Part shown: in pieces, positions 1-9,119 of the stretch | Position numbering within the stretch: the first letter of the stretch is position 1 | Layout: each line of letters starts with the position of its first letter | From: Alistipes senegalensis JC50 | Lineage (GTDB): Bacteria; Bacteroidota; Bacteroidia; Bacteroidales; Rikenellaceae | DNA length: 64,000 nucleotides | Assembly (NCBI RefSeq): GCF_025145645.1 | Contig: NZ_CP102252.1 | Coordinates: forward strand, 3,906,001-3,970,000 | Direction of reading: 5' to 3' | Position numbers and translations under genes: made by a program | Notes under the pieces: model-generated | Told to the model about the DNA's origin: nothing | The model's database searches: none | What the model saw: only the letters and a program-made list of their open reading frames with translations

Positions 1-1425
1 CTTGAAAAACAAGTTGCTGTGAAAAGCACATTTTGGGCTGGAATAGAGCAATACACCACACAGGGTGTGCAATTCCTTTCAAGCATTGTAATGGCTCGAT
101 TACTACTACCTGAAGATTATGGCATTTTGGCAATGCTTTTTATCTTTATGGATTTGTCTGCGATGATTACGGATATGGGCTTTACCACTTCATTAATCCG
201 AAAGCAGAATTGCACGAAAACAGATTACTCCACCGTATTTTACATTAACGTTGGCATCTCCATTCTATTATATGGCATTTTTTGCTTAAGTTCTTCAGCA
301 ATCGCCAAATTTTATTCACAAACCGTTCTACAGCAGATTATTCCAATAATTGGGACAACCTTTGTCTTAAACGCATTATATGCCATACCGTCAACGCTAC
401 TCACTAAAAATCTAAGGTTTAATGTCAGAGCTCAAATAGTGATTTTAGAATCCATTCTATCTGCCATATGCGGCATCACTCTTGCGTATATGGGCTATGG
501 ACTATGGGCTTTAGTCATTCAAATTCTTATCAAATCTTTTCTCCGTTTATCTCTGTTCTCTATTGCGGCCAGCTGGAAACCGGGGCTGATATTTTCGATC
601 CAATCCTTGAAAGGATTGTACGGTTTTGGTTCTAAGGTGTTTGGCGCAAATATTTTGTTTACGATTTATCAGAATGTTTATAGCGTAACTATTGGCAGAT
701 TCCTCTCCCCGGCAGCATTGGGATATTTTACAAGGGCCGACGGCTATAGTAAATTAATCCCCATAAACATAAGTACTGTGTTGATGAAAGTCATGTTACC
801 CTTGATATCCAAAATTCAAAATAACAATGAAGAATTAGTTTCAATAAATAAACAAACGATCGTTGTCACATCATTTGTTATTTTCCCATTATCCATGTTC
901 CTGGCAGGTGCGGCGTCGCCATTGATTTCTGTAATTATCACAGATAAATGGCTTCCTTGCGCTCCGATACTACAAATTTTATGTTTAGCTATTATGACTG
1001 AACATATAGCATGGATAAACTGGGATTTCATTTTAGCAAAAGGGCATTCAAGCCTTGTGTTAAGAAATAGAATCATGGTCTGCGTGTTCAGTATAGTTGC
1101 ATTATTCATTGCCATAAAATTTGGTATTATATGGATAGCAGTTGCAAAAGTGGTGAGTTCCTTATTTACTGTAGCTGTCAGTATTTTTTACTTGAGGAAA
1201 GTCTTACCTATTAAATACAGAACATTAGCAAAAGAGTTGACAACAATGCTTTTGACCTCAATGCTTTTGGGCGCAATTATATATTTAGCGTTCATGCACT
1301 TATCTTATACTATACTGAATCTTCTGATTGTCTTGGCCACGGTGTCAATCTTGTACATAGGTATTTCTAAAATCCTGTTTTGTGAGCCATTAACTACCAT
1401 ACTAAACTTGTTGAAACAAAAATGA
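1..1425 (+). CDS. Wzx-type polysaccharide flippase (5' end outside window)
   Basis: A polytopic membrane protein of the MOP superfamily, WzxC/lipopolysaccharide flippase group, expected to move undecaprenyl-linked repeat units across the inner membrane. The N-terminal part (FWAGIEQYTTQGVQF, then SSIVMARLLLPEDYG) matches the conserved start of these flippases, and hydrophobic helices follow to the C-terminus. The frame is open from base 1; the first start codon in the window is a GTG at 19, but the residues before it (LEKQVA) look like family sequence, so the true start is probably a few codons upstream. The stop overlaps the next gene by four bases (ATGA). First gene of an AT-rich glycan locus. 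Confidence 0.85.
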   Translation, partial: LEKQVAVKSTFWAGIEQYTTQGVQFLSSIVMARLLLPEDYGILAMLFIFMDLSAMITDMGFTTSLIRKQNCTKTDYSTVFYINVGISILLYGIFCLSSSAIAKFYSQTVLQQIIPIIGTTFVLNALYAIPSTLLTKNLRFNVRAQIVILESILSAICGITLAYMGYGLWALVIQILIKSFLRLSLFSIAASWKPGLIFSIQSLKGLYGFGSKVFGANILFTIYQNVYSVTIGRFLSPAALGYFTRADGYSKLIPINISTVLMKVMLPLISKIQNNNEELVSINKQTIVVTSFVIFPLSMFLAGAASPLISVIITDKWLPCAPILQILCLAIMTEHIAWINWDFILAKGHSSLVLRNRIMVCVFSIVALFIAIKFGIIWIAVAKVVSSLFTVAVSIFYLRKVLPIKYRTLAKELTTMLLTSMLLGAIIYLAFMHLSYTILNLLIVLATVSILYIGISKILFCEPLTTILNLLKQK

Positions 1426-2510
1426 GTTATCCGAAAGTCAGTATCATCATTCCTATCTATGGAGTTGCTGATTACATTAGCAACTGCTTAGATTCAGTAA
1501 TCGCACAAGATTATAAGAATATGGAAGTGTTATTGATTAACGATTGCACTCCTGATGACAGCATACTTATAGCCAAACAAATCATTGCTATATATGAAGG
1601 CCCCATAGAGTTCAAAATAATAAATCATCAAACCAATCAGAAACTAGCCGCAGCACGCAACACAGGAATCCGTAATGCGAGCGGAGAATTTCTTTTCTTC
1701 TTGGACAGCGATGACAAACTATCCCCTAATGCTATCAGCAGCCTTGTCAATGAGGCTATCGCTTCGGGAGCAGATGTTACTACTGCTAACCGTAAAGCCA
1801 TAGATTGGGAGACTGGAAAAACATATAAAATGCTTGAGGGTGATTACCCCCGTTTGAGAGTTACACATATCGACCGGGCAAAGAATATCCAAATTCATGG
1901 TACTGCATGGAATAAGTTGATACGGCGCGATTTTGTTATCAAGAACAAACTGTATTTTAAGGAAAGAATTGTCTATGAAGACGATTTGTGGATGTTCCAA
2001 CTCTATTGCTGCCGTCCAAGTTTCAGTTGTATCACAGACGTCACTTATACATATTATATTAGGCATTCATCAATAATGCAAACATATTCAGAACACCATT
2101 TGTTGTCAAGAATTGTCGTAGCGCAAGAAGCAATTGCATACCTGCCACAAGTGAATAGAGAAATGCTTGCTTACGCTTGTTGGTCGGCTGAAAATTTTCG
2201 CCAAGGTGCACTTATCTCATGCTTAACCAATGTCAAGGGCCTTGCCTCCTATGGTCGCATATACGAATATCTATATCGATACGATATCGATTACAAGAAC
2301 TATATGTCGTCGAAATATATAACATGGACAGCCAAATTAAGGTTTTTGGGCAACACCATGCCATCGAGTATTGGGAAATGGTGGAATCTCCTATTTATCA
2401 GGATAATGCTTTGGAAAGATCGCCACAATTACCCCTATTTAATAAAAAATAAAATTCATTTGAGCTCTTCATTTTGGAATAATCTACGAGAAAATGGCAT
2501 TGGGAGATAA
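1422..2510 (+). CDS. Glycosyltransferase family 2
   Basis: A 362-residue GT-A fold enzyme expected to add a sugar from a nucleotide sugar to the growing lipid-linked repeat unit on the cytoplasmic side. The N-terminus VSIIIPIYG is the typical GT2 first strand, NDCTPDDS follows the second strand, AARNTGI is the conserved nucleotide-binding stretch, and DSDD at residues 95-98 is the metal-binding DxD-type motif. The C-terminal 130 residues lack recognisable motifs. It overlaps the flippase by four bases and the next gene by 17, so translation is probably coupled. Donor and acceptor cannot be read from the sequence. Confidence 0.85.
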   Translation: MSYPKVSIIIPIYGVADYISNCLDSVIAQDYKNMEVLLINDCTPDDSILIAKQIIAIYEGPIEFKIINHQTNQKLAAARNTGIRNASGEFLFFLDSDDKLSPNAISSLVNEAIASGADVTTANRKAIDWETGKTYKMLEGDYPRLRVTHIDRAKNIQIHGTAWNKLIRRDFVIKNKLYFKERIVYEDDLWMFQLYCCRPSFSCITDVTYTYYIRHSSIMQTYSEHHLLSRIVVAQEAIAYLPQVNREMLAYACWSAENFRQGALISCLTNVKGLASYGRIYEYLYRYDIDYKNYMSSKYITWTAKLRFLGNTMPSSIGKWWNLLFIRIMLWKDRHNYPYLIKNKIHLSSSFWNNLRENGIGR

Positions 2511-3369
2511 AATACAGAAATTGCTTCGACTGATCGTCAATGATATAAAAGTCATATTCGGTAAGCGTATTTTAATTACTGCTTCTGTCAATATCGACTA
2601 TAATGGAGAATTGTTTCATTCTAACATAGGAGATGACTTAAATTATTATTTCCTCCGTGAGATATCTGTCCGCCCTATAGTAATAGCGAGCGAAACACTT
2701 TTAGCAAAATACTTATGTAAAAATTATCTTGTCATTGGCTCGACAATAGCCATGCTGAGCAATAAGAAAACTGTTATTTGGGGTGCAGGTATGATCGACA
2801 AGGTTTTGCCTGTCAATATACGGATAGGCGATATTAAAGCAGTAAGAGGCCCCTTGACACAAGAAGCCTTAAATAAAAAAGGATTTAATTGCCCTTCTTG
2901 TAACGGCGACCCTGCTTTGCTTTTACCACTTCATTACCAGCCTATTGACATAAAGAAAAAATATGAGATCGGAATTATTCCACACTATGCAGACCTTAAC
3001 TTACTAAACCATTTGAGCAAATTAAAGGATATTCATATCATTCCTACACGGGGATACGATGACTGGCATTGCTTTATAGATGAGATACTCCAATGTCGTT
3101 GTATTGTATCGTCATCCTTGCATGGATTAATCATCGCCGAAGCATATAATGTCCCTTCACAATGGATAGAATTTGATGAGGCTGAAGATCGCGACCACTT
3201 CAAATACCATGATTTTTACTTCTCAATAGGTAAAGAACAGACACCATTGCATATCAACACCAATACGACAAAAGAGGATTTAATAGCCGAATGTAATAAG
3301 TGGGAAGCAGGCACAATGGATTTGAAGAGTTTGATCGCCTCATGCCCATTTCCTATCAATATACATTAA
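2494..3369 (+). CDS. Polysaccharide pyruvyl transferase family protein
   Basis: A 291-residue protein of the CsaB/WcaK pyruvyl transferase family (PF04230), which transfers pyruvate from phosphoenolpyruvate to a sugar as a ketal. Family features visible are NIGDDLNYYFL near residue 45, VRGPLT near 128, GDPALLLP near 148, SSSLHGLIIAEAYNVP near 208 (the conserved SxHG segment) and KYHDFYFS near 232. It begins inside the 3' end of the GT2 gene (17-base overlap). Pyruvylation gives the glycan a negative charge. Some family members have other roles, so the exact acceptor is open. Confidence 0.8.
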   Translation: MALGDKIQKLLRLIVNDIKVIFGKRILITASVNIDYNGELFHSNIGDDLNYYFLREISVRPIVIASETLLAKYLCKNYLVIGSTIAMLSNKKTVIWGAGMIDKVLPVNIRIGDIKAVRGPLTQEALNKKGFNCPSCNGDPALLLPLHYQPIDIKKKYEIGIIPHYADLNLLNHLSKLKDIHIIPTRGYDDWHCFIDEILQCRCIVSSSLHGLIIAEAYNVPSQWIEFDEAEDRDHFKYHDFYFSIGKEQTPLHINTNTTKEDLIAECNKWEAGTMDLKSLIASCPFPINIH

Positions 3370-3375
3370 GCGGGA

Positions 3376-4542
3376 ATGAAAACAGTTACTATCCTGGAAA
3401 TTGCCAATAACGGCAATTCAGTTTCCATCTCATTGGATATAGACGGGAACAAAGAAATAATATCCACAACTTTCTCTGAAAATGTCACACAATACATAAC
3501 CACGGACCGTATTGATTCGGTGATTATGGGCTTAATATTGTTTGCCATTAAACGTGGATATGATTTCAAATCCGACATCCCTATATCGGAAAGCCTATAT
3601 TACAATCTCACCAATCATTTTATCGATGCAATCGCATCAACAAATGACCTGCATCACCCTCGGATAATTGCCCCAATAATCCCTGATATTGATGTTACAG
3701 GCAATATAATCGCAACAGGCATATCGTGCGGAGTAGATTCACTATACACAATCTATACGCATACGAATATGGTACCAGACAACCATAAACTCAATCATCT
3801 GGTTTTCCTGAATGTGGGTTCCCACCATTCAGGGAAAAAAGAAAAAGATTCTCAAAAATTGTTCTTAGGTCGCAGGGATTTATGCCGCAATTTTTCGAAT
3901 GAAGCCAATCTGCCATTAATCGAAATAAGTTCTGATTTGTATGCTATATTTGACAAATACGATGACGGATATTCTCATGTCGAAGAGCATACATATATGG
4001 CTCTCTTTTGTATGCTATTGGTACAAAAAGGTTTGATGATTTATTATTACTCATCAGGGTTACTCTATTCGGATTTTAATTGTAAATATATACCCAACAA
4101 CACTTTTGACGCTGCTTTATATGATCTTTTGATTCTGCAATGTGCATCTGTCGGAAATATCAAGTTCATTTCTGCTGGCGGCAATATCAACCGGATCGAG
4201 AAATTGAGATCTATCTGCAGCTATAGTCTCGCTCATAAATATTTAAATGTGTGTGTGGCCGATGTGAATAATTGCGGTACATGTTTCAAATGCGTCAGAA
4301 CAATGCTCGAATTAGATGCTATAGGTAAATTACACTTGTTCAAGGAAGCATTCGATGTGAATGGCTATATGTCAAACAAGCCTCATTATCTGGAACAATG
4401 CTATATAGGAAGTCTTCGGAAAAACAGATTTATGGTAGAACTAATTCCATATTTTGAAAACAACCTGACATTTGCATTCAAGTTAAGAGCCATCTCAAAA
4501 AAAATAATTCAAGTTTTACACAACAGGTTAAATCGGAAGTAA
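3376..4542 (+). CDS. PP-loop ATPase-like protein of unknown function in glycan locus
   Basis: A 388-residue protein that I cannot assign to a characterised enzyme. Seen directly: ISCGVDSLYT at residues 116-125, a close variant of the SGGxDS PP-loop of ATP pyrophosphatases (QueC, TilS, asparagine synthetase C-domain); a hydrophobic strand LNHLVFLNVGSHH after it; and NNCGTCFKCVRTM with Cys at about 300, 303 and 306, a possible metal or thiolation site. PP-loop enzymes adenylate a carbonyl or similar group and then replace it with N or S. The gene sits six bases after the pyruvyl transferase and shares its stop with the next start, so it belongs to the same operon. A sugar-modifying (amidating or thiolating) role is inference only. 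Confidence 0.6.
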   Translation: MKTVTILEIANNGNSVSISLDIDGNKEIISTTFSENVTQYITTDRIDSVIMGLILFAIKRGYDFKSDIPISESLYYNLTNHFIDAIASTNDLHHPRIIAPIIPDIDVTGNIIATGISCGVDSLYTIYTHTNMVPDNHKLNHLVFLNVGSHHSGKKEKDSQKLFLGRRDLCRNFSNEANLPLIEISSDLYAIFDKYDDGYSHVEEHTYMALFCMLLVQKGLMIYYYSSGLLYSDFNCKYIPNNTFDAALYDLLILQCASVGNIKFISAGGNINRIEKLRSICSYSLAHKYLNVCVADVNNCGTCFKCVRTMLELDAIGKLHLFKEAFDVNGYMSNKPHYLEQCYIGSLRKNRFMVELIPYFENNLTFAFKLRAISKKIIQVLHNRLNRK

Positions 4543-5516
4543 TGGCACGACAAAGAGCGCTGAATGAATATGACTTATTAAAGGTTTTTGCTACATTTCT
4601 TGTCGTGATAGGTCATGTTACAATAAGATATAACACCACATCATATCCAGCGCTCAATACGACCGTCCCACAAATCATCACGCAAAGTATATACCTGTTC
4701 CACATGCCATTATTCATGGCTCTAAGTGGAGCAGTATACAAATTAGGCGAACTAAAATATAATCAGTTCCTTTCTTTTGTCAGAAACAAAGCACAACGAT
4801 TGATTATTCCCTATTTTTTTGTTGGGTTATTCTTTTTAATCCCATCTATTTGTTTATTTCAAGTTCAAAATAACAGTGAAATCTTCAAGCTAATAGGTAA
4901 TCTTCTATTGGGACGAGATTGTCGCCATTTATGGTATTTACTAGCTTTATTTGAAATACTTGTGGCGCATTACATCCTTACAAAATGGAGTAAAATAGAT
5001 TTGGCTTTTTTGTTGGTTGGAAGTATAATTATGTCAACATTTTATTCGAATTATTTCGACGATGGTCTGTTTTCCATAAATATGGCAGTCAGGTATTATC
5101 CTTACTTCATTACAGGAGCATTGATAGCGCAAAGAAAAGCAATCCCGACACCTTGCTTTTATGCACTATCAGCTATGCTGATTGCCTTAATAATTAAAAT
5201 AAACCACTATGCGCAGATCGATATACTGTTGAGCATTATCTTGCCTATTCCCATAATCGTCCTTTTCATTGTAGAAGCCCGTCTTGTTATGAATAAATAC
5301 ACATTCGACAAGACATGGTTCAGAATCATTCTGGAATACAGTTTTTCCATATACTTATTTCATGTGCCAATCATCTACATATTTGACAAAGTCGTACCAT
5401 TTGTAAATCTACCGGTGTCAATAACAACTACTATCATAGTTGCGATACTTGCATCAATGTTTATTGCTGTAATCATAAGATTGTTACATGGAAGACGTTT
5501 TATTGGAGAAAAGTGA
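4542..5516 (+). CDS. Membrane acyltransferase, family 3
   Basis: A 324-residue multi-pass membrane protein of the acyltransferase 3 family (OafA/WecH-like), which moves acetyl or similar groups onto glycans. The N-terminal signature is LNEYDLLKVFATFLVVIGHV, with the His of the conserved RxxD/H region, followed by YLFHMPLFMALSGAVY and, near residue 85, RNKAQRLIIPYF. About ten hydrophobic segments run to the C-terminus, where SFSIYLFHVP is the usual late-family motif. The start overlaps the preceding stop (TAATG). It is one of two such acyltransferases in this locus. Confidence 0.82.
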   Translation: MARQRALNEYDLLKVFATFLVVIGHVTIRYNTTSYPALNTTVPQIITQSIYLFHMPLFMALSGAVYKLGELKYNQFLSFVRNKAQRLIIPYFFVGLFFLIPSICLFQVQNNSEIFKLIGNLLLGRDCRHLWYLLALFEILVAHYILTKWSKIDLAFLLVGSIIMSTFYSNYFDDGLFSINMAVRYYPYFITGALIAQRKAIPTPCFYALSAMLIALIIKINHYAQIDILLSIILPIPIIVLFIVEARLVMNKYTFDKTWFRIILEYSFSIYLFHVPIIYIFDKVVPFVNLPVSITTTIIVAILASMFIAVIIRLLHGRRFIGEK

Positions 5517-6675
5517 TCATAGACATCCCGATGTTATAATCTTCATCCATAATATCAATCTATGCGGCGGTACAGAAATTATGGCTTTGAATCTGATGGA
5601 AGCCATGAATTCATCAGATTTGAAGTGTCGAATACTATCGCTTATTCCTTATAAGGGGGACAATGAAAATATATTATCATTTCATCAATCCGCAGTAAAG
5701 CAATATCTACAAATAGCAAAGTCGCCAATATATAAACTGCTTGCACCACAGAAACATTCACACATATTAAAGAACCTATTAAGTAATGTAGTAGAAACAA
5801 TACAGCCCAAATTACTCATTAACTTTACATATGACCTTTTACCCGCCACTCCTGAAAACAATGGAAAAACTCAAATGTGCGGAATTTTTCATTGGTCTGT
5901 ATATGGATATGAACAATCAATTATTAAACAAATTAAACATAAACCATTTTTTCAACGATACTTATCTTCAGCATTGTTTACTTATAACACAAGGGAAATC
6001 CATCATAGTTTGCTCCGTTTAGATAAATTGATAGTTCTTACCCATGCAGGGAAAAGGGAAGCATTAAGTCTCACGCCCAAGATATGTGCTAAACGGATTC
6101 ATGTAATTCCCAATTTTATTCCATACGATAAACCATGCCAAAATATTTCTGCCCTAAACAACAAGATTGCCATATTCGTAGGCAGATTGAGCAACGAAAA
6201 AGGTTGTTATCGTCTTTTAGATATTTGGGAGGCAATATCCCATAAGAACCCTGATTGGCATTTGAATATATACGGCGAGGGAAATGAACAGAGAGGAATG
6301 GAGTATATAATCAAACAAAAGAAACTTCCCAATATTCATTTCTGCGGATTTCAAAAAGATATTGCCAATATATATAAAAATGCTGATATACTATTGTGCA
6401 CTTCCGACTCGGAAGGGTTCGGATTAGTATTGGTCGAGGCAATGTATTATGGAGTCATCCCATTTTCATTTGACTGTCCTGTTTCCCCCCGAGAACTAAT
6501 TAACAATGCAGGAGTATTAGTCAGATGCTATGATTGTCAAGAGTATGCGCATCTTGTCAATGATTTAATAGCATCACCAGATAGAATGAAACAACTACAG
6601 TTTAATGCCATAACGCAAGCCATAAAATTCTACCAATCAACAATCATTGAGCAATGGAAAAGGCTTATCAGCTAA
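5488..6675 (+). CDS. Glycosyltransferase family 4
   Basis: A 395-residue GT-B enzyme. Near the N-terminus is HNINLCGGTEIMALNLMEAM, the family's GGxE acceptor-side loop. The C-terminal Rossmann half starts at IAIFVGRLSNEKG (about residue 228) and carries the donor-binding EGFGLVLVEAMYYG near residue 310, with the catalytic-type E-x7-E arrangement. It overlaps the acyltransferase by 29 bases and the next gene by 22, a pattern repeated across this operon. A C6 run near base 6485 lies in the conserved VSPREL stretch and does not upset the frame. Confidence 0.85.
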   Translation: MEDVLLEKSDHRHPDVIIFIHNINLCGGTEIMALNLMEAMNSSDLKCRILSLIPYKGDNENILSFHQSAVKQYLQIAKSPIYKLLAPQKHSHILKNLLSNVVETIQPKLLINFTYDLLPATPENNGKTQMCGIFHWSVYGYEQSIIKQIKHKPFFQRYLSSALFTYNTREIHHSLLRLDKLIVLTHAGKREALSLTPKICAKRIHVIPNFIPYDKPCQNISALNNKIAIFVGRLSNEKGCYRLLDIWEAISHKNPDWHLNIYGEGNEQRGMEYIIKQKKLPNIHFCGFQKDIANIYKNADILLCTSDSEGFGLVLVEAMYYGVIPFSFDCPVSPRELINNAGVLVRCYDCQEYAHLVNDLIASPDRMKQLQFNAITQAIKFYQSTIIEQWKRLIS

Positions 6676-7892
6676 AGTATTATGTCATAATAACGCCATT
6701 TTTCCCTACAGACTCCAAGTTTCAAGGGCCATTTATATACGACCTCGTTAGGGCTATCGAAAAGTCTGGAAAGTATAAAGGAGTACTTGTGTTCAAGCCT
6801 AAAAGCAACCATGATAAAAGGTCATTTTATACCTACCAAGGCATAAAGGTTCACTTGTTTAAAATGGTTAACTTGCCTTCATACATCTTTAATGGCTCAT
6901 TAAATTGGCTAAATGCCAAGCTATTCATTAGGGCTCTAATGAAGAGCAAAATCAAGGCAGACGAAATTGCAGTAGCACATGGGCATACATCATCATTCGG
7001 GGCTTTATGCCTTGCTTTGAAACGATTTAACAACAATATAACGACTATATTACATCACCATGACCCAGATCCTTTCACAATCAGAAATGGTAGATATGCA
7101 AGCAATTTGCTTAACCTATATATACGAGCGTCTATTAACATTAAACTATTTGAGAATATAGATTTGCATATAGCTATTAGTAATTATGTAAAAGACAACC
7201 TGCTCGCATTTCCACTATGTGCAGACTATGAAATGTTTCCTTCTTATTTGAAACAAATCAGACTATTAAGTAAGCTGCATTTGCCGAAATGTAGAATCAA
7301 GAATACATATGTGCTTTACAATGGCGTTGATCTTGAAAAATTTCATCCTGCTCACAAAGATATTAATCGTAATGACTTTGTGATTGGATGTGTTGCAAAC
7401 TTTGTTGATTGGAAAAATCAAATTACCATACTTAAAGCTTTGAATATATTGGTCAAACAAAAACAAATCACCAATCTAAAAGTCTTATTCGTTGGTAGTG
7501 GTCCGGAATTAAAAAACTGCATCAATTATGTATCCGAAAATAATTTAATAAAACAAGTTGATTTTTTAAGCGAAGTAGATCACTCTTGTTTACCATCATT
7601 CTATCATCACCTTGACCTGTTTGTCTTACCAAGTTATTTCGAGGGTTTTGGGTGTGTTTATACCGAGGCATATGCTTGTGGAGTTCCATTTATGTGTTGT
7701 GAACACCAAGGTGCTGCAGAATGTATAAAACCAAGTGAACGGGATAAATGGCAATTTCCTCCTCACAACTATAATGCATTGGCAGGGTTGATTGAGCGTC
7801 AATATAAGGAACGGAATACGCAACACCTATGTAAGGATTATGATATCAATATTCTCGTAGGGCGTTACCTCGCAACAATAGAAAAGTTATAG
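6654..7892 (+). CDS. Glycosyltransferase family 4
   Basis: A 412-residue GT-B enzyme expected to build the repeat unit at the inner membrane. N-terminal YYVIITPFFPTDSKFQGPFI resembles WbpY/RfaG-type starts; HGHTSSFGAL near residue 105 is the acceptor-domain His region. The donor domain contains LYNGVDLEKFHP, then VIGCVANFVDWKNQ, and the motif EGFGCVYTEAYACGVP near residue 325. It starts inside the previous glycosyltransferase gene and is followed three bases later by the polymerase gene. Sugar specificity is unknown. Confidence 0.85.
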   Translation: MEKAYQLKYYVIITPFFPTDSKFQGPFIYDLVRAIEKSGKYKGVLVFKPKSNHDKRSFYTYQGIKVHLFKMVNLPSYIFNGSLNWLNAKLFIRALMKSKIKADEIAVAHGHTSSFGALCLALKRFNNNITTILHHHDPDPFTIRNGRYASNLLNLYIRASINIKLFENIDLHIAISNYVKDNLLAFPLCADYEMFPSYLKQIRLLSKLHLPKCRIKNTYVLYNGVDLEKFHPAHKDINRNDFVIGCVANFVDWKNQITILKALNILVKQKQITNLKVLFVGSGPELKNCINYVSENNLIKQVDFLSEVDHSCLPSFYHHLDLFVLPSYFEGFGCVYTEAYACGVPFMCCEHQGAAECIKPSERDKWQFPPHNYNALAGLIERQYKERNTQHLCKDYDINILVGRYLATIEKL

Positions 7893-7895
7893 CAT

Positions 7896-9047
7896 ATGCC
7901 ATTTCTACAAAAAAGATTGTTGCTATTATTCCTTATAGCAAACATGACCGCCGAATACATATTGCTGATGCCTGTATCCAAGTTCTTATTCTTTAGTGTA
8001 TTGGGATTATCTGTATGTTTCTTGTTACAGCGATTTTTATACGCGGAAGCCATTGCAATGTGCCCGCATATTTACGCATTAGCAGCAATTCTAATAGTAT
8101 ACCAATTATTATTCGGCTATCAGAGTACTTCTGAAGAATCGTTGACATACTTCGTAGGAAAACTTGCCTCTTTTGCAATAATGATCTTGTCCATAGGGAC
8201 AGACTTCGAATTTTATCTAAGGAGATCAACTTTGCCATTCTCATACGTAATCTTAGCTTTGGTTATATTAGGCTGGTTTGTTCACCGCACATCATCCATA
8301 TCAGTAAATTACTATCTTTTTGGTTTCGCTAACAGAAATGCAGCTTGCACATTGTCAGCCATCGGATTTGCCGGTTTTCTTTTCGCAAAAGATAGTCATT
8401 CCAAAATAGACTATTTGTGGATGAGCATTTTGCTGGTCACAGTATTAGTAGGAGGAAGCCGTAACGCTTTGGCGATGTGCGTTATTTTTATTTTTGTTCG
8501 TTATGGCATATCTATGCGCTTAATTGCTGTTATGCTGACGTTGGCAGTAATAATTGCCTTTGTCCTACCTGAACTTGGCATAAGAGTTACTGCATTTGAA
8601 CGCTTGTTAGGCACAATCTCAGGCGAAGTGCCGCTTGATAGGATAGCACAACGTCAAGGAACCATGATGATGATCCAAGAGAGACCATGGACAGGCTGGG
8701 GATTAGCCTCGCCAATACAAGGCAAAGCGTTGAATATTTCTCAATTTGGGGCACATAATGGTTACTTGACTTTAATAATGTATATAGGCCTCCCATTGGG
8801 CATCACATTCATAACTGTCATAATTCATGGAGTAATTAAAAGATTAAGGCTCTTAAGGTTCAAAGATAATGCACTAAATTATCATATAGCCGTGATATTC
8901 TGCATACTATTTGGAGCCAACCAAGAAGATTATCTTGTCGGTGTCAACCAAATTTCCACCAATCTGTTTTTTGTTTCATTTGTGGTTACAGGTGTCTATA
9001 GTTATTATTTGAGAAACGATTTGATTGAATTCAATGATGAAAAATGA
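7896..9047 (+). CDS. O-antigen polymerase/ligase family protein (Wzy/WaaL-like)
   Basis: A 383-residue integral membrane protein with about ten hydrophobic segments. The Wzy_C/O-antigen ligase region is visible: GFANRNAAC near residue 143, GGSRNALAM near 187, then a periplasmic loop with RQGTMMMIQERPWTGWGL (about 250-267) and FGAHNGYLTLIMYIGLPLG (about 282-300). This R...GWG...HNxYL pattern is shared by Wzy polymerases and WaaL ligases. Its place beside a flippase and glycosyltransferases favours the repeat-unit polymerase. The family cannot be split by motif alone. Confidence 0.78.
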   Translation: MPFLQKRLLLLFLIANMTAEYILLMPVSKFLFFSVLGLSVCFLLQRFLYAEAIAMCPHIYALAAILIVYQLLFGYQSTSEESLTYFVGKLASFAIMILSIGTDFEFYLRRSTLPFSYVILALVILGWFVHRTSSISVNYYLFGFANRNAACTLSAIGFAGFLFAKDSHSKIDYLWMSILLVTVLVGGSRNALAMCVIFIFVRYGISMRLIAVMLTLAVIIAFVLPELGIRVTAFERLLGTISGEVPLDRIAQRQGTMMMIQERPWTGWGLASPIQGKALNISQFGAHNGYLTLIMYIGLPLGITFITVIIHGVIKRLRLLRFKDNALNYHIAVIFCILFGANQEDYLVGVNQISTNLFFVSFVVTGVYSYYLRNDLIEFNDEK

Positions 9048-9119
9048 TATACGTCTGCTTAATTGTAAGGAAAAGAGTAAAAAATAGTCATCATAACAAC
9101 CAATTAAAACCAAGCGAGA

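Noticed and set aside
6485..6490. C6 run in a GT4 gene and G6 run near 10931 as extra phase-variable tracts.
   Set aside because: Both are short and encode conserved residues (VSPREL, GWGAVANE), so they are explained by protein sequence.
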